DNA of 64,000 bases from Fusarium oxysporum f. sp. lycopersici 4287 (GCF_000149955.1 NC_030988.1:2418029-2482028); one strand, 5' to 3'. Numbered from the stretch's first letter, positions 23,920 through 36,797 are shown. Notes: generated from the letters alone by a model not told the origin. Numbers and translations: made by a program.

Positions 23920-24903
23920 ATGAAGACAATGGACCCTAGTAAGCAGTCTCAATCGTCCAACCCAATCTACCCATTCGTTATTCTTCCAGAATATCAACTT
24001 TTAGTGTGCGAGTTATGCGGATTTGCAACCCTCCCTAACGAGGTTAACACACACCTCAGGACAAAACACAATGACATTGCTCTGGAGTGCCGGCGCAAGT
24101 TGGTCGAGCAGGTCAACGCAATCCCAAATCTTCTCCAAAACCAGGCTAAACTTCAATTACCATACATACCGATTGAACCGATTTCTTGCCTTGCTGCACC
24201 GAGATTGGACGGACGGAAGTGCCGGAAATGTGGCTGTATGTTCCGCCAAGCCCAAAAGATGAGGCTCCATTGTATGAAGGAGCACCTCTGGAAAAACCCA
24301 CGAGAGAGAGGAAGGCCAATATCAGGTCTGGAGCCGGCTGCTGAGTTACCATGGATCGAGGGCGTCGCCTGTCAACGGTTCTTTCCTTCTCGGGAAGGTA
24401 GCAGATGGTTCGAGGTCCTTCAAGAAACTAAAAAATCGAAGAAGGGAGCAAGACTCGCAAAGTCATCTCGGCCTGATTTGAGCAAAGACGTCCGAAGCCT
24501 GAACTGTGAGGCGCGCGCCCATCTAAGTGATGTATTAGAGCGAGAGGAGAATTTTTTTGACCAGATGAATCAGCCACGCATGAGTGCCAAGGACTTGGGC
24601 AGCGATGCTCTTGCATCTACCGGCCTATGGCCAGAGAGAACTCAATGGCGGGTCATCTTTGAGAACGCTCGACGTGATATCCTACGAGCAATGACGCGGT
24701 TACCAGATCGACATTCATTGATGTCAGACTATGTTATGGCACAAGGGTGCCAGCAAGGGGATTTGTGTATTAGGAGCTCCTACGTGGATGAACAGAAAAT
24801 ATCGTGTACCATGAGGGCATTAGACTTGGTGATAGATCGCTGCGAGAACACAGTCCGTCACACAGGCCGCACCCTACTGTACGCAGTCGTGGCGGTAACA
24901 TGA
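23920..24903 (+). pseudogene. OrsD zinc finger protein, truncated by a dispersed repeat
   Basis: The 327-residue frame has two C2H2 fingers (CELCGFATLPNEVNTHLRTK, then a His; and CRKCGCMFRQAQKMRLHCMK, then EH) and a tail (TQWRVIFENARRDILRAMT, ALDLVIDRCENTVRHTGRT) matching residues about 220-310 of the protein at 17992. Right after the last match (about 24870) the sequence changes to a repeat also found at 42680-42733, and the frame stops at 24903. No frameshift is visible before the break. Confidence 0.65.
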
Positions 24904-24965
24904 CAGGATACAACGCAACTGGCCCGTGCACGTTGCTTGGTTATCCATAATTGCTTATTTCAGAT
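24873..24965. repeat. Dispersed repeat R, copy 1
   Basis: Contains AACATGACAGGATACAACGC and CTGGCCCGTGCACGTTGCT. Inverted copies lie at 41764-41822 and about 42657-42733. It is probably the end of an unrecognised transposon. Confidence 0.6.
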
Positions 24966-26562
24966 AATGTCATTACAGTTTTATTTACCCCCCGATTTCT
25001 CTTTCTCTTTTATTTCCTCTTCTCTGATTTAGCTCTATTAACAGTACCACCTGGGGCTCGCCAGGTCCTATACCCTACGATTATACTATAAGCAACAATA
25101 GTCAGATCCGGATCCCGTCATGCCTACCTCTCTTTACCCTACTGTACCAATTACCCTCGGTATCAGGTCCTGATACACGATTTGATGGTCCGTGCCCTAA
25201 GAGATGCACTACGTTTCCTGTTTTTGACCAATCACCATATTGTCTCTTCTCTCCTTTGCCGTAAGTACAGCAATGACAGTGTGCTTCATGACAGTGCAAT
25301 TGTTGGTTGCATCGGGACATCTGAAAGTGGAGTGATTGCATATTCTCGACCAACGTCGACAAAAGGCCATCCATGAAGTTTGCACTCAAGCCTTGAATGT
25401 TGACTGTCCTTTCCTTGATCAAGCGGGGTAGTAAGACATGTGGGACGGACAGCAGGCAACAAGCTCGATGACAGGGCGGATAAATGCGGCTGTATGCCAG
25501 TTGTCATCTAGCGCCCCTCGGTTATGATAGTATTATACGCTAGAAGCTAATGGTTGGGGAGTTAAAAAGCCAACCTCGCAATATTAGAACTCGTTTAGTC
25601 AAGATCGGCCCGCCCCGGTGTAGATCCTTTAGCGGCGAGTGGAAGTGGAAACTCAGTGGTAAATTGTGCTGCCTTGATCATCTGGAGATCACCCTGTCAG
25701 CCCATCATTACTCAACCTCGGAATGGAAGAGCCTACTGATGATCCTGTAGGAATAAAGCCATCGGAAGACTCTTTAATTGGTGCGGCTGATGAATCAAGA
25801 CTGTCAATTCTCATAATAAAGCCTTCTGCTGCAGGTGGTCATTAGCTTAGGTACGAAGAGATCAATCGGCAATGCTGATTGATATCTCTGAGATATCAAT
25901 CATGTCTACAGAGGCAGGGGCAGCTCAAGCCCTTGCCTAGCTTGCAAGGGCTTTCGGCAAGGGCAGCCACGACCTTTTAAAAAAAGGAAGGGAAAGGAGG
26001 CTATTTACAGCCTATTTCAGGAAATTCGCGAGGTCCAGTAAGCAGGTACGGTTGTAAAGTATGTGATGTAGCGATTTGTAACAATGCTACTGCTGGTACT
26101 TATATCACACACTAATTTAGGTGTGTGCGAAGGTACCACCCGTTGCGGTCATTTTGATTGGCCCCTCGCCCCTGTCGTGACTTTGTGGATGCCTTGTGCC
26201 GCTCAAAGAGATACATAAATGCTAAAACTAATTATTAATTCGGAGTATGGCGCGTACTATGTCTCGCTGAGTGGAACTGACCCCCGCCACTGAGACGAGA
26301 CTTCGGTCAATGATTCGCAGGAGGCGAAGCCTGCAAGCCAAGACAATGTGATGAGGCTTGGGAAGTGCATTCCTTACCGCCGAGGCGCCCCGCCTTGGCT
26401 TTGCATTGAAAAGTCGAGGTACTTTGGATGCTTCAGTAGTTCCAGAGCACGTGCATACAGCCGCATCTGCGGAGCTGAAAAAAGCTCATGGCCTTTTCAA
26501 TACAGAGTACGTGGCATTTCCATTGTCTAGATATAGGTTGGGACATAGGCAAGAGTTGCACA
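24966..26562. other. Gene-free stretch with palindrome and MITE remnant
   Basis: A 27-nt palindrome (TGATTGATATCTC, T, then its complement) lies at 25876-25902. The segment about 26115-26213 is a one-ended remnant of the 1374 MITE family (CCCCTGTCGTGAC, then CTCAAAGAGATA). No gene is supported. The ATG-less frame upstream of 26563 is probably the 5' untranslated region of the next gene. Confidence 0.5.
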
Positions 26563-27417
26563 ATGGCGACCAAGAACACTTACATCCTTGTTTCCGATCT
26601 CACCACCCCGCCACCTCCATATGGCCCAGTTGATCTCGGCCACATCTTGGATAATCCAACAACTTTGAACCCGCTGAACGCTGGCCCAACACAACGCCTG
26701 AAGATCTCGTCAGATGAGATCTATGGGCCGCACAAAATGGAAGGCTTTACCGCTACACGTAAAGAGTTATTCAGTGGGAAATTTGGCATCTGGGCTAAGT
26801 TTCTCTCTACAGTCCTTGGTGTTGGCGCAAATGCGGGGGTCAATACTGAACTCGACGATGACACGGTTTACAGCTTCGGTTCCCTCGAAACAATGTTTTT
26901 CAACCCGACCGATGACTACATCCGCTCAAGCATGACTGTGCCTGTGATAAGGTCCTTCATGCGATCGGCGAGATTTGCTCTACCGGTGTACATGATCACC
27001 GGTATCAAAGTCGGCCGAGAAGTATCTGTGCAATCTTCCCATCAAGAGCGGCGTGGTTTTGACATGTCTACTGGAGCTGGGCACCCTGGGAATCCAGCTT
27101 CAGGCGGACTTGAGATGGGTACCCACTCTACGAAAGCACAGGGGTTTTCGTTCGAGCGAGGCGATGACTGTGTTGTGGCATTGCGGTTGCGTAAGATCAC
27201 ATATAAGTCTGGAGAAGTCAAACACAAGGTGGAAGTAAAGGGCGCTACCATGCAAGATGGTTCCCAGGTCCTCAAGGAGGATGAGACTCCTGAGCTGGAT
27301 CTGAGCGATGACATTAGATGCGAGGTTGCTTTGGATGACTTCGACGATGAGATGGTAGTGGTTGATGGAACGTCTTTTGAGGATGAAGCTGAGTCTAGAT
27401 GGATTATTCTTGCATGA
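26563..27417 (+). CDS. Gasdermin-like pore-forming protein (candidate)
   Basis: A single-exon protein of 284 residues from the ATG at 26563 (MATKNTYILV); an in-frame TTG further up lacks family support. It belongs to a fungal conserved family whose N-terminus reads YILVxDLTTPPPP and LGHIL. Strand order resembles the gasdermin N-domain: an early hydrophobic strand, an amphipathic stretch, VYMITGIKVGREVSV, then a Gly-rich loop and CVVALRLRKITY. A short acidic tail (about residues 236-284) could be the inhibitory segment that fungal gasdermins lose on proteolysis. It converges with a subtilisin-like protease gene 100 bp downstream, as in the het-Q1/het-Q2 pairs of Podospora. The gasdermin call is inferred from fold order and context; the family and intactness are clear. 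Confidence 0.6.
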   Translation: MATKNTYILVSDLTTPPPPYGPVDLGHILDNPTTLNPLNAGPTQRLKISSDEIYGPHKMEGFTATRKELFSGKFGIWAKFLSTVLGVGANAGVNTELDDDTVYSFGSLETMFFNPTDDYIRSSMTVPVIRSFMRSARFALPVYMITGIKVGREVSVQSSHQERRGFDMSTGAGHPGNPASGGLEMGTHSTKAQGFSFERGDDCVVALRLRKITYKSGEVKHKVEVKGATMQDGSQVLKEDETPELDLSDDIRCEVALDDFDDEMVVVDGTSFEDEAESRWIILA

Positions 27418-27516
27418 ATGCAGAAAGTCTGAAGCGATCCTGGGCTATCCATAGCTTTCAATTCAGAAATTTCCCACCTGAAGACAACCACGTTTGATTT
27501 GAGATCGATTGATAGT

Positions 27517-30422
27517 TTATTTCCTAAGTACTTCCTTGATCTTAGCCCATACTGTATCCGAATCCGCGGCCCCATGCCAAAGATTCCAAGGTGCCAGGTA
27601 ATCATAACGGTCCGTCTGACATGCCATAAGTTCGAAGACTCCTTTCATGCCGTCGTAGCCGTAAAGCTTCTTACGCTGATCGACATCTAACACTCCATTT
27701 CTTTGCAATACTCCCGCCTGGTCCAATATGTTTGCAGCAATTCCTACCGCAATGGGGGTCGAGTAAGATGACCCGCTGAGAAAGTTCTCCTTTCCATCTG
27801 TATAGCCACACGGCACCGCTACCCCTAGCGTGGTAAAATTGTTGTTGTTTTGAAGAGGAACAGGGTCCATTCCACTTTTGTTTCCGTTCCCATCCGTCGC
27901 GTGTATGCAGAAGACTGTCGTTGCGTTGGCCGGGTACGTTCTACGCTTGTTGGCTCCGTAGTTGGATGCCGCGGCAAATAAAAGCTTGTTCGACAAATAC
28001 GCACTACGGATCGCTCGGTCCATGTCACCTTTCCATACAGGATCTGCGACAAATCCAAATGACATGGAAACAATGTCCGCACCAATATCACCAATAGCCC
28101 ATTGAAAAGCCTTCCCTTCGTGTTAGTAGGTCCTTGATCACAGTATACAACTCAGGTACGTGCCTCTAGAATCGTTCTATCAGAAACCTCAGTCGTCATT
28201 TTGTGAGATATCTTTCCCACATAAACATCAGCTTCTGGTGCGACTGTTAGAAGAAGCCCTGCGACTCGGGTTCCATGGCCTTCTGCATCGGCGTCCGAGT
28301 CTGCCGTGAAGTTTCGAGTTTCCCTTATCGGATTTCTATAGCTGTTGATCTCCCGTGATCGATTGCAGCATTCTATCCTACGCCGTAAAGCACGGATACT
28401 AGGATCATCAAGATTTAAGCCGGTATCTAGAACCGCGATCTTTACCCGTGGAGCTTGCTCAGATCGTGAGACATGATGTGTTCTGAACTCCTCAAATCGT
28501 TTCAGGAAGGACCTTGCAAAGTTCTTTCTAGGATAAGGACTCAGCAAACGTACAAAGTATTTTGGTGTAATAGGAAACAGACTTCTCTTCCGACGAAGCT
28601 TCCGAATAATCACTGAACTGCAGGAGCCTGATTGGAAGGCTTGGGGCCTCATTGACAGAAGAACAGGCGTGTTCTAAACTGTCCAAGTCTTTTGATCTTG
28701 CTGTTTGCTTTTGGCTGTTGGCTGTGTCCAGAAAAAATGTCTCGTTCAAATCCAGGTCCTGAGAACCAGGGGTCACATTGTTAAACCTTGCGACCTCTCG
28801 GCCTAAAGGTTCTACAATCTCTTTTTGGATAACACGTCTGCACTTTATTAGCTCATTACCAACTGTAAGTTCCTGCAATAGTTTCTGAAATCTCAGACAA
28901 CCAAGAATGGCCCGAGAATAGTCCGTCGAGAAATAATCTTTGCATCTTTTCTCGAATCGTAGGTTTAATGTCCTGAGAAGGCTGAATCTCCCGTCTTTCG
29001 ATTTTTCAACCACAATGGGTTTGCCTTCGGCTATCTCAAAGAGCAACTTGCCAAAGGCAAGTATAAAGGGATATCTGTGCCAGCTGTCTTCGATATCGGA
29101 TTTGTAAGTCCTCCCGTCAAAGAAGCAGCAGATATATGGTTGATGAATATTGTGAACTTTCTTCTTGTCAGTCTCGTACAAAAAATATAATTCTTCTGCA
29201 GTCCAGTCCTTTTGGATCCATTGACTGCAATAAAGTTGGAGCAGAGACTGGGCGAGGTTGAATGCTAGAACAAGCTTATGTTTTTCTGGGAATGTGTAGC
29301 GGTTCGCCAATAAACCCTTGTCCATTAGATTGGAGAGCGTAATAGCAGGGACTGCGTTGGAATATGGCGTCCCTGTCTCTTCGATCGACTTATTAAAAAT
29401 TTGCTGCTCGCAAACATGGACTTCGACAACACCAGCGAATTCGTATGTCTCACGAGCAACTTCACAAATACTTCTGATGCAGCCTGGCTCCCCAGGAGGG
29501 GTGCTGAGAGGCCTGGAGGAAGTCAGTCTCAGGTTTATTTTAAGCCTGGCCGTAGGCGGCACTTACTTGCAACCCAAAAATGCGCATCGTACTTCTTGCC
29601 AAGCTTCTTGTAGGCTGCATATTGCTAGCAGGATATCTACCCGGTCCCCTTGGTCTTCCATGCCGGAATTTGGGGAACCTTTGAGATGGAGAAAGGCTTT
29701 GTGATTAGAACTCCGTGGCTCACAGACTTTGAGATGATGTTGAAAGGCGTCAAGTACCCCAGTAGTACAGGTATAAAACGACTCATGAAATTGTACAGGT
29801 GTTATCGGTGCATCCATCGGTGGCTGGACAACTGACTCTGCAGGGCGATCACCTGTAGTCCTTTTAATGTCTTCAAGGATACCCGAAATACGGCGGCGGG
29901 TGGCTTTGAACTTGATGGGTTGTTGGTGAAGAGAAAGATATCGAGCGCAGGTATCGATAGATGGTTCTCGTTGGATTGAAAGACGCAATGCATTGAGCTT
30001 TGGGAACATGACAGCTACTTCCGTCGTGGACTGGCAGACTTGTCAGCACTCAGAGTACTACCCAAGGTTCTTTCACAATGTATTGCTGAAACAGAACCGC
30101 GCCAGGCTACAGATCAATACTTGGAGAATAATATGAATTCACGTACTGTATTCCAGAGGGGTATGTCGTCGTTCACAAGATTTTCGAGATTCAAGAGAAG
30201 ACTTGCCAGCAGCAAGGCAATTCTGTCAAGCTTTTCATCGCTTAGTGTGTTTTTATTTGCGAGGTGTATAGGAATCTCTCCCATGTATACCGCCAATAAC
30301 GCTCCGGTTTCTTCGATTATAATGCGTTCTGCATCATTTGAACTTGCATTGCATGACCAAGGAAGAGGGGAGGCAAAAAGACGAGATACATCTGAGAGCA
30401 ATGTTTCGTACTCTAAAATCAT
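27517..30422 (-). pseudogene. DUF7580-subtilisin (S8) protease, frameshifted
   Basis: Exons 30422-30147, 30030-29567, 29512-28160 and 28115-27517 join in phase except for one extra base. The N-terminal half is a DUF7580-type region (LVLAFNLAQSLLQLYCSQW, then FILAFGKLLFEIAEGKP). The C-terminal half is a subtilisin with the full triad: Asp in VAVLDTGL-like VKIAVLDTGL, His in EGHGTRVAGLL, Ser in LSGSSYSTPIAVG, plus AAASNYGAN for the oxyanion hole. The total would be 896 residues. Near 28560 a run of four A (minus strand) shifts frame between SYYTK and YFVRLLSPYP; one base fewer restores it. This could be a real null or a base-calling error. Such proteases cleave partner proteins in fungal cell death. 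The start is uncertain: 30422 is the first in-frame ATG, and an exon further up is possible. Confidence 0.6.
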
Positions 30423-30654
30423 CTTCGAGATTAAGAAGCTTCCATAATAAGAATACAACAAAGATGGTAAAAGCAGAAAGTTCAAAAAGGTTGCTACATA
30501 TGTCTTCACCAACCATCAGCTCAAATTGAGGCCATTGAGGGGTAAGAACTTTTGAAAAGCCATTCGAATATTTTCAGAAGTATCGGTACCAACTGCGTCA
30601 AGGTATCGAGAGATTCACTGCCTCTTAGCGCTTACGGGCTGAATGCACTGACAG

Positions 30655-33600
30655 CAAATCCTGCATAAACAAGGTCATGCTATTGTCTTTTGGTGGGTCC
30701 GTCTGCCACCAAATGGATCACCAAAAGTAACCTTTACTAATATTACGAATCAGGCTGAAAAGAGGGGTGCTGGTCAGTACATACAGTTGTGCCGTGAATC
30801 TCTAGATCATCCTCATCTTATTTCGGTGGTACGGGAAGCTCTTTGCAAGCCTTATCAGAATATCATATTCGTATCACAAAAATTTGATATGTCAGAGATC
30901 TATGATCTATCCCAGCGATGCAGGTCTAGATTTGCGGACATTTTGCATGTCCCAGATGCGAGAAGCCTTCCAGTTATTGAGGTTCTACGGGATGAGTTTG
31001 AAAAATGGGCGTCGTACCTTGGCGTCTTTGCTCACGAGAGTGTGTGCCTGGACACTCGATTGATGTACAGCGACTCTCTTCGAAATCTGGTTTTACAACT
31101 GCTTCAAATATCAATGCGTAACCTAGAACGCAGTGAGTCCATGTTGATTGTTCTGCATGATATCACTTACTTAGCTGATTCCTGGTTCCACCATAGTTGT
31201 TGAAATCGAGGATCAAAAGACATACGACTTGAGCGACACTTCACAGCCATCAGTCGTTGCCGAAATGGAATCGGAAGATACTGCAAGTATTTCTTCTCCA
31301 CTGATTGAGTCCTTAAAGGCTCTTGAAGAGGCTGTCCATGGCCTTCATCGTTTGGGTTTGGCAATACGCCATTCATCATCGACGAATTTGACGCAGAGGA
31401 TTACTTCGTTCATTGAAAAGGTTGACAACGGGTCAACAGAGGGCTTGGTTTTCTCCCGGCTGAAAGAGAAGCTCATCGATATACCCAAGCGGAAGGGAAA
31501 GCCTGGGGCTTCTATCACGCTCTGTAAGCAATTGGCCGTGTCCATTGCTTTCCGATATTTTCGTATTCAATACCGTCACAGTCATCAACTGAAGTTAAAG
31601 ACTCCGAGACAACATGAGCCAACGTCCGAAGCAACTGACGAGCCTGTTAGCAAATCTATAGATGTGTCTGCACAGAAATCTAACCTAGGTTCACGAAAAC
31701 CACTTCAAATACGAGTCAATCAGCTTATATCTGACATATCAGTCACCGAGCCCACAATTCCAGACTCAAGTAAAGCATTGGAAAGATACGAATCTTCCTC
31801 GCCTAGATCTAAGGGAGCTACGTCTATTGTTTCTGTTCAGCTGCGAGATGCCATATACCCTGATATTCCTCAAGCAACAGTTACCTGTTGCCCATATTGT
31901 GCACAGAAGTTACCAGCTTCTGCCAAGGAGAAAAGAGCTTGGGAGTAAGTATGCATGGAATATATATCTCACGACTTCGACCTGAAACCTCATAGGAGAC
32001 ATGTTGATGATGACATCGAGCCGTATACTTGTATATCAGAAGAGTGTGTCGATCCACCTCAGCTGTTTTCTCGATACGACGCGTGGGCTAGGCATATGGA
32101 GGACAAGCATTCTTCTAGATGGACGGAAGAGGTCCACAAGCTTATCAGCTGGTGCTGCGATATTGATCACGAGGAGCAGTATTTTGACGATGAAGGCGAC
32201 TTCGATGAGCATGTCAAAGCCGATCATCAAGATTGTGGAACAAAAGACGAAATTTCAGAACTCAAAGAGTGGTGCGAGCTCCGGCGAGCTCGGCCTCCAT
32301 ACACATGCCCGATATGTGGTTGTGTACCTGAAGACATTGCAACAGTTGTCCCATGGCTAATTCAGCGCTCCTCGTCGATACATAACTCAGAACCACATCA
32401 AATTAGCAGCGACTCCGAAGTCGAGTTACGACGTCGCCTATTCCGCCATATCGCTTCCCACCTTAAAGGCCTCGTCTTGATGTCAATTATCTCTCTTGAC
32501 CGGCCGAACTCTTCGCGCTTTTTTGCTTTCACGAAGGAGTCGCTATATGAGGACTTACTCGATAGCATAAGATCACAACTCAAAGATGGCCTTGAAAAGA
32601 AAAATACGACAGAAAAGTTCGCCACGCGAGGAATGGTCAAGCATGTCCTTTCGCCGTCAAATCTGGAGGCTGTTTATGAAGCCTTGAAAGCCGCGAATGC
32701 AAAAATGCCAACGGACACTGACCAAGTCAACGCACGTAAATTTGCGGAAAAGGTCAAGGAAAGGAAACTTCAACATTTCTTGGCAGTTTTAATATACGCC
32801 AAGTGCTCAATCGACGCCACAAAGGAATTTCTGGATAAGCTAGTGTTTGGAAATGAGGCGGAGTTTCAAGAAGACCAAGAGACACCAAACCTCTTACCAG
32901 CCAGCAAGGAATTTCTTGAACGTCTCTTCTCACGGCCGTCTGATAGACGAGACTTTTTTGATGAGCAGCGCACCTTCTGCACCCTGGTGCTTGGGAGTCT
33001 AGATGTTGTGACGATTCGCAGCGATGACCAAATATCACTGCCATGGCTGGAGCAAGAGCAGATCGGGACCGGAGCTTTTGGCGTTGTATATAAAGTCACG
33101 ATCCCGAAGGCCCACTTAACCACGGATGGGAATTTCAGTCAGCCTACTTCGAGACTCATGACCGTCGCTCGCAAAGACTTTATCTGCGCCGACACCGCAA
33201 AGGCAAGCTTCAAGAAGGAGGTCAAAGCAATCAGAGATATCTTCAGCGGCCAGGCGACGCATGACAACATCCTCAAGAGTTTTGGCACTATTGTCATAGA
33301 AGGAAAGCCATCGACCTTTAGTCTTCTCATGCCATTGGCAGATCTGGACTTGCAGGAATATATGAAGAGAAATCCGGAAATACCTCCTGGCGACACGAGT
33401 ACACGAGAGAGCATCATTCGCTCTGCTAGAGAGCTTGCGGACGCCCTTGATTTTCTTCACAGGAAGATGACTACATCAGAGGGTGATCCGATTGTTTGCT
33501 ACCATATGGACCTCAAGCCGAGCAATATTCTTATCTTTCACGATACTCGCAGAAGATCAGAAGCTTCCAATCGTGACATGATATGGAAGCTTAGCGACTT

Positions 33601-35653
33601 TGGTCTCTCGAGAGTGAAGACAAGAACAAGGTCACAAGCAGATCTAAGTAATCTTTTCAGGACACGCTTCAAAGACCAATCCAGCCAAGCCTCAGCGACT
33701 CAAAACTTCCGAGGTACAGACATGTTCCTACCAGTCGAAGCAGAACTAGAAGGCAGGACAATGAATGGGAATAGTGATATTTGGTCATTTGGTTGTATTC
33801 TCAGCCTCATTTTCACATATATGGGAGAAGGATACAAAGGCTTCGGAGGCTACAGCGAGTCACGACTTTTGTACAGCAACAAAAACGTCGACTATTTTTA
33901 TCAGTACAACAAATCCAATATCGGGTTCGAGATTAACCGCGGAGTTGTTGAGCAGCACGAAAAGTTGATAAAATTGGCCGCCGAACGGAGTCCTTTGGAA
34001 GGAGGTGCTGTGAGATATATGCTCAAGTCCCTAGAGAGTGAAGTGCTCTTGATCGATCAGGGCAGCCGGTGCGGTGCAGATAGAATTGTCGAACTTTTGC
34101 AGACGACACTGAAGAAGTACAGCACCGTGGAAAGCGAGTTCAGCATCACCGAAAACGACTCAATGCCTCATTCCCTAGTTCAAAAGGCACAAGAGAAGGT
34201 TTTAGGGTAGGTTCATAATCAATATGATAGGAAAAGAATGACTAATAAAAGATAGCCTTTTCCGACGCAAGAGCAAGCAGTCACTCGCACAGACAAATAT
34301 TCGTCGATGGAGACTAGAAGTGGATAAGAAGCTAAAGTACAAAGACTGCGTGTGCTCGCCAGACGGTAGTAGGGTAGCCTACTGGACCGGCAAAACCATC
34401 ACACTATTCGACGACCGCTCTGGGTTAGCCAATGCAATACCGTACCGCAGGGTCGATAGTATGGGTTCAAGAATGAGTTCAACGGACAGTGAACGAGAGT
34501 CAACCCTGACAGTCGCTGGACAGTATTCCCTTGCAGATTGGAGTCGCTCGTGGAGATCAGTGAGGCTAACTAACAGATACTTGATCGCAGCAACGACAGA
34601 TGAATTGTTCAATGTAAGTACAGGCAGTTATACACTACTAGATTGTCTCCAAGCTTAACCTACTAATCTCTCACAGTGTTACATATTCGACGTCGAATTT
34701 GACCGTAAGCTGAACATGTACAGCAGAGTAACCCTGTCACATCCAGAAATTCATATGCTGGCAGTTTCTCCTGACAGGAACTCCTTGGCCTGTATCCTTC
34801 AGGATAAGAGAGGCCGTCCTTCATTATTCACTGGCAGAATTGTATTCGATCCAGCTCCTCAGCCTGCCCCAGCGGCAAGGTAAATGACTCCTAGAAATAT
34901 TGAGCAATCCTAACATATGATTTAGCATCTACTCGGACACGGCGAAGAGCGAACACAAAGATGCTGGTGTTTGTATCGTTGATCAAAAGGCTACCCTCCT
35001 GGAATTGCCTCCAGGCGAGATCACCTGCCTGACCCTTGAAACGAGAAACCAAGGTTATATAATTGTTCGCAATGGTTCAACTCTATCGGTGAATGTATTC
35101 ATCATCGAGCCTTTAGATATGAAGCAACAAGATTTAATGCAATGGGTTAGTATTGCTGAAACTATATCATCATCTTCTAACAAGACGTCTCCAGTCCATG
35201 AACAATAATGTCGAAAGATTATTCACCGACATGGCGTGCCTGCAGAGTGATAATCAGAGCCGAAGATCCGAACTCATCATAGCCTCACAAGCGGAGCGAC
35301 TGTTCCATCTCAGATACGAAGGTTTTGAATCGAGTCCAACGGTAGTCATCCATCCGCCCATCCAAAACTATCGTATTCTGAAGATCGCAACTGTCGAGCA
35401 TTCGAGAAAGATTCTTGCTTTGGGGTCGCAATCTGGGAGCGACCATCTTCTTCTTCTAAACATTGAAACCCGAAGTCCAGATGTTCGGCCGAAGATTACG
35501 AAGCTGGCAGATATCGGTGTATCAGCGGGTTATCAAGCAAAGCTGAGTGTTTATTGTGAGGGAAATGAGACTATTGCACGTATCATGGTGGACATACTTG
35601 AGGGTCCGTATTTGGTGCTTCAGATAGATGTCAGCAACTCGCTCGGTACATAG
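30655..35653 (+). CDS. C2H2-protein kinase-WD-like protein
   Basis: Exons ..31132, 31197-31944, 31996-34206, 34256-34613, 34677-34879, 34926-35145 and 35195-35653 join in phase over about 1,550 residues. Order: an N-terminal helical region found in many fungal signalling proteins; zinc-finger-like CCPYC and CPICGC regions; a kinase domain with IGTGAFGVVYKV, VARKDF lysine, HMDLKPSNIL, KLSDFGLS and a GTDMFLPVE activation end; then WD-like segments (CSPDGSRVAYWTGKTITLFD, AVSPDRNSLACIL). Key kinase residues are present, though HRD reads HMD. It is divergent from the protease gene with only about 130-230 bp between them, so co-regulation is possible. The first exon is unresolved; 30655 is an acceptor, not a start. 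Confidence 0.65.
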
Positions 35654-35681
35654 ATTTAGGTAATAGGAATCCTCTGCTAAA

Positions 35682-36258
35682 TTACACAAGCTCTGGCCCC
35701 TTATCAAGTTCCTTCTTTCTCGTCCTCGTCTTGATATACATTTTTATTGAAGGTATCTTCCAGGTTATTTGCTTCAGCGGTGTTTTCTGGATCAACAAAT
35801 GATAAAACATATAGGTCAAGACAGTCATAGCCGCAGAGCAGAGAAAGTAAATCCAAAGGATGGGGGTTCCCACGATCTGACGTGACTCGTTATCGAAATC
35901 GAAGAAGTTCATACCAAAGAAAGACTGTGACTAATCAGCGTTATATATGGCTGGAGAGATGGGCAGTTGAAACCTACTGCCACGAAAGATGCAGGCAAGT
36001 ATAGTACAGTCAGGGTAGTAATAACGTTGTTCAGTTTTAGCATACTGTTGTTTTGCACCTTGGCGTTCAATTGTTCCCGGAAGGATAAAGTGTTAGCCAA
36101 AAGCTGTGTGATCTTCTGAACTCGTTGTTGTAGACATTCTGCTACTCTGGTGTAGCCTGCACATTCGCGGATATGTTGCTGAAAGGCTGCCAATGCGGAT
36201 CGATTCGGTAATCTTCTCGTCTCCACTATCGGTCATCTCACGACAAAGACATAATAGC
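35682..36258 (-). pseudogene. CorA-like transporter gene, 3' part
   Basis: The C-terminal part encodes SMLKLNNVITTLTVLYLPAS, then across a 53-nt intron (35925-35977) SFFGMNFFDFD and a second hydrophobic segment. The YLP...GMNFF block and paired membrane helices are the mark of fungal CorA-like Mg2+ transporter proteins. At 36258 the gene is cut by the hAT element; the rest is at 39348-39900. Upstream of NRSALAAFQQHI the frame meets a TGA near 36230, so decay beyond the insertion is likely. Confidence 0.7.
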
Positions 36259-36289
36259 CAGACCTGCGTATTTGGATATGATATATCGA

Positions 36290-36380
36290 TATCAACCGTG
36301 CTATCTGGATATATCGATATTGATATATATCGATATTGATATATATCGATATTGATATATATCGATATCGATATAACTCT
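36290..36380. repeat. Left subterminal TATATCGATATTGATA array
   Basis: About four tandem 16-bp units lie inside the hAT left end. The right end (39200-39345) has scattered GGATATCGATAT copies. They are likely transposase binding sites. Confidence 0.6.
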
Positions 36381-36797
36381 CTGCCTCTTAAATTGATATC
36401 GAGATTGATATCCACCGAAATACCGCTCTCTGATTGGCTGAAAAGATCTTATCAATCGATTAGATGATGAAAAGGCTTCTGTCGCATATCACCACTAGGT
36501 TCGTGCGACTGGATATGAAACACGGGGCGTACCTTGGGGTCGCGTATCCGGTTTCACATCTGGCCTGTCGCATAATCCTAACATGAGCTCAAATAGCTGT
36601 TCCCGAACACATGGCTGTTCGATTTCTTTTGTTCTTTAGATAACTCTCATCAATTGACGGGTGCCATCAATGATCCCTGTGGAGCCAATTGTCTGACAAC
36701 TTCTCTCAATTTCAACATCAGCACCACCATCTCAGTACTCGTTCAAACGGCCCTAGGTATTCTAGCATAATTAGCTTATCCAGGTGATTTATCGACC

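Noticed and set aside
36233..36455. Tyr/Ile-rich frames on the minus strand
   Set aside because: They translate the ATCGATAT array in the hAT end.
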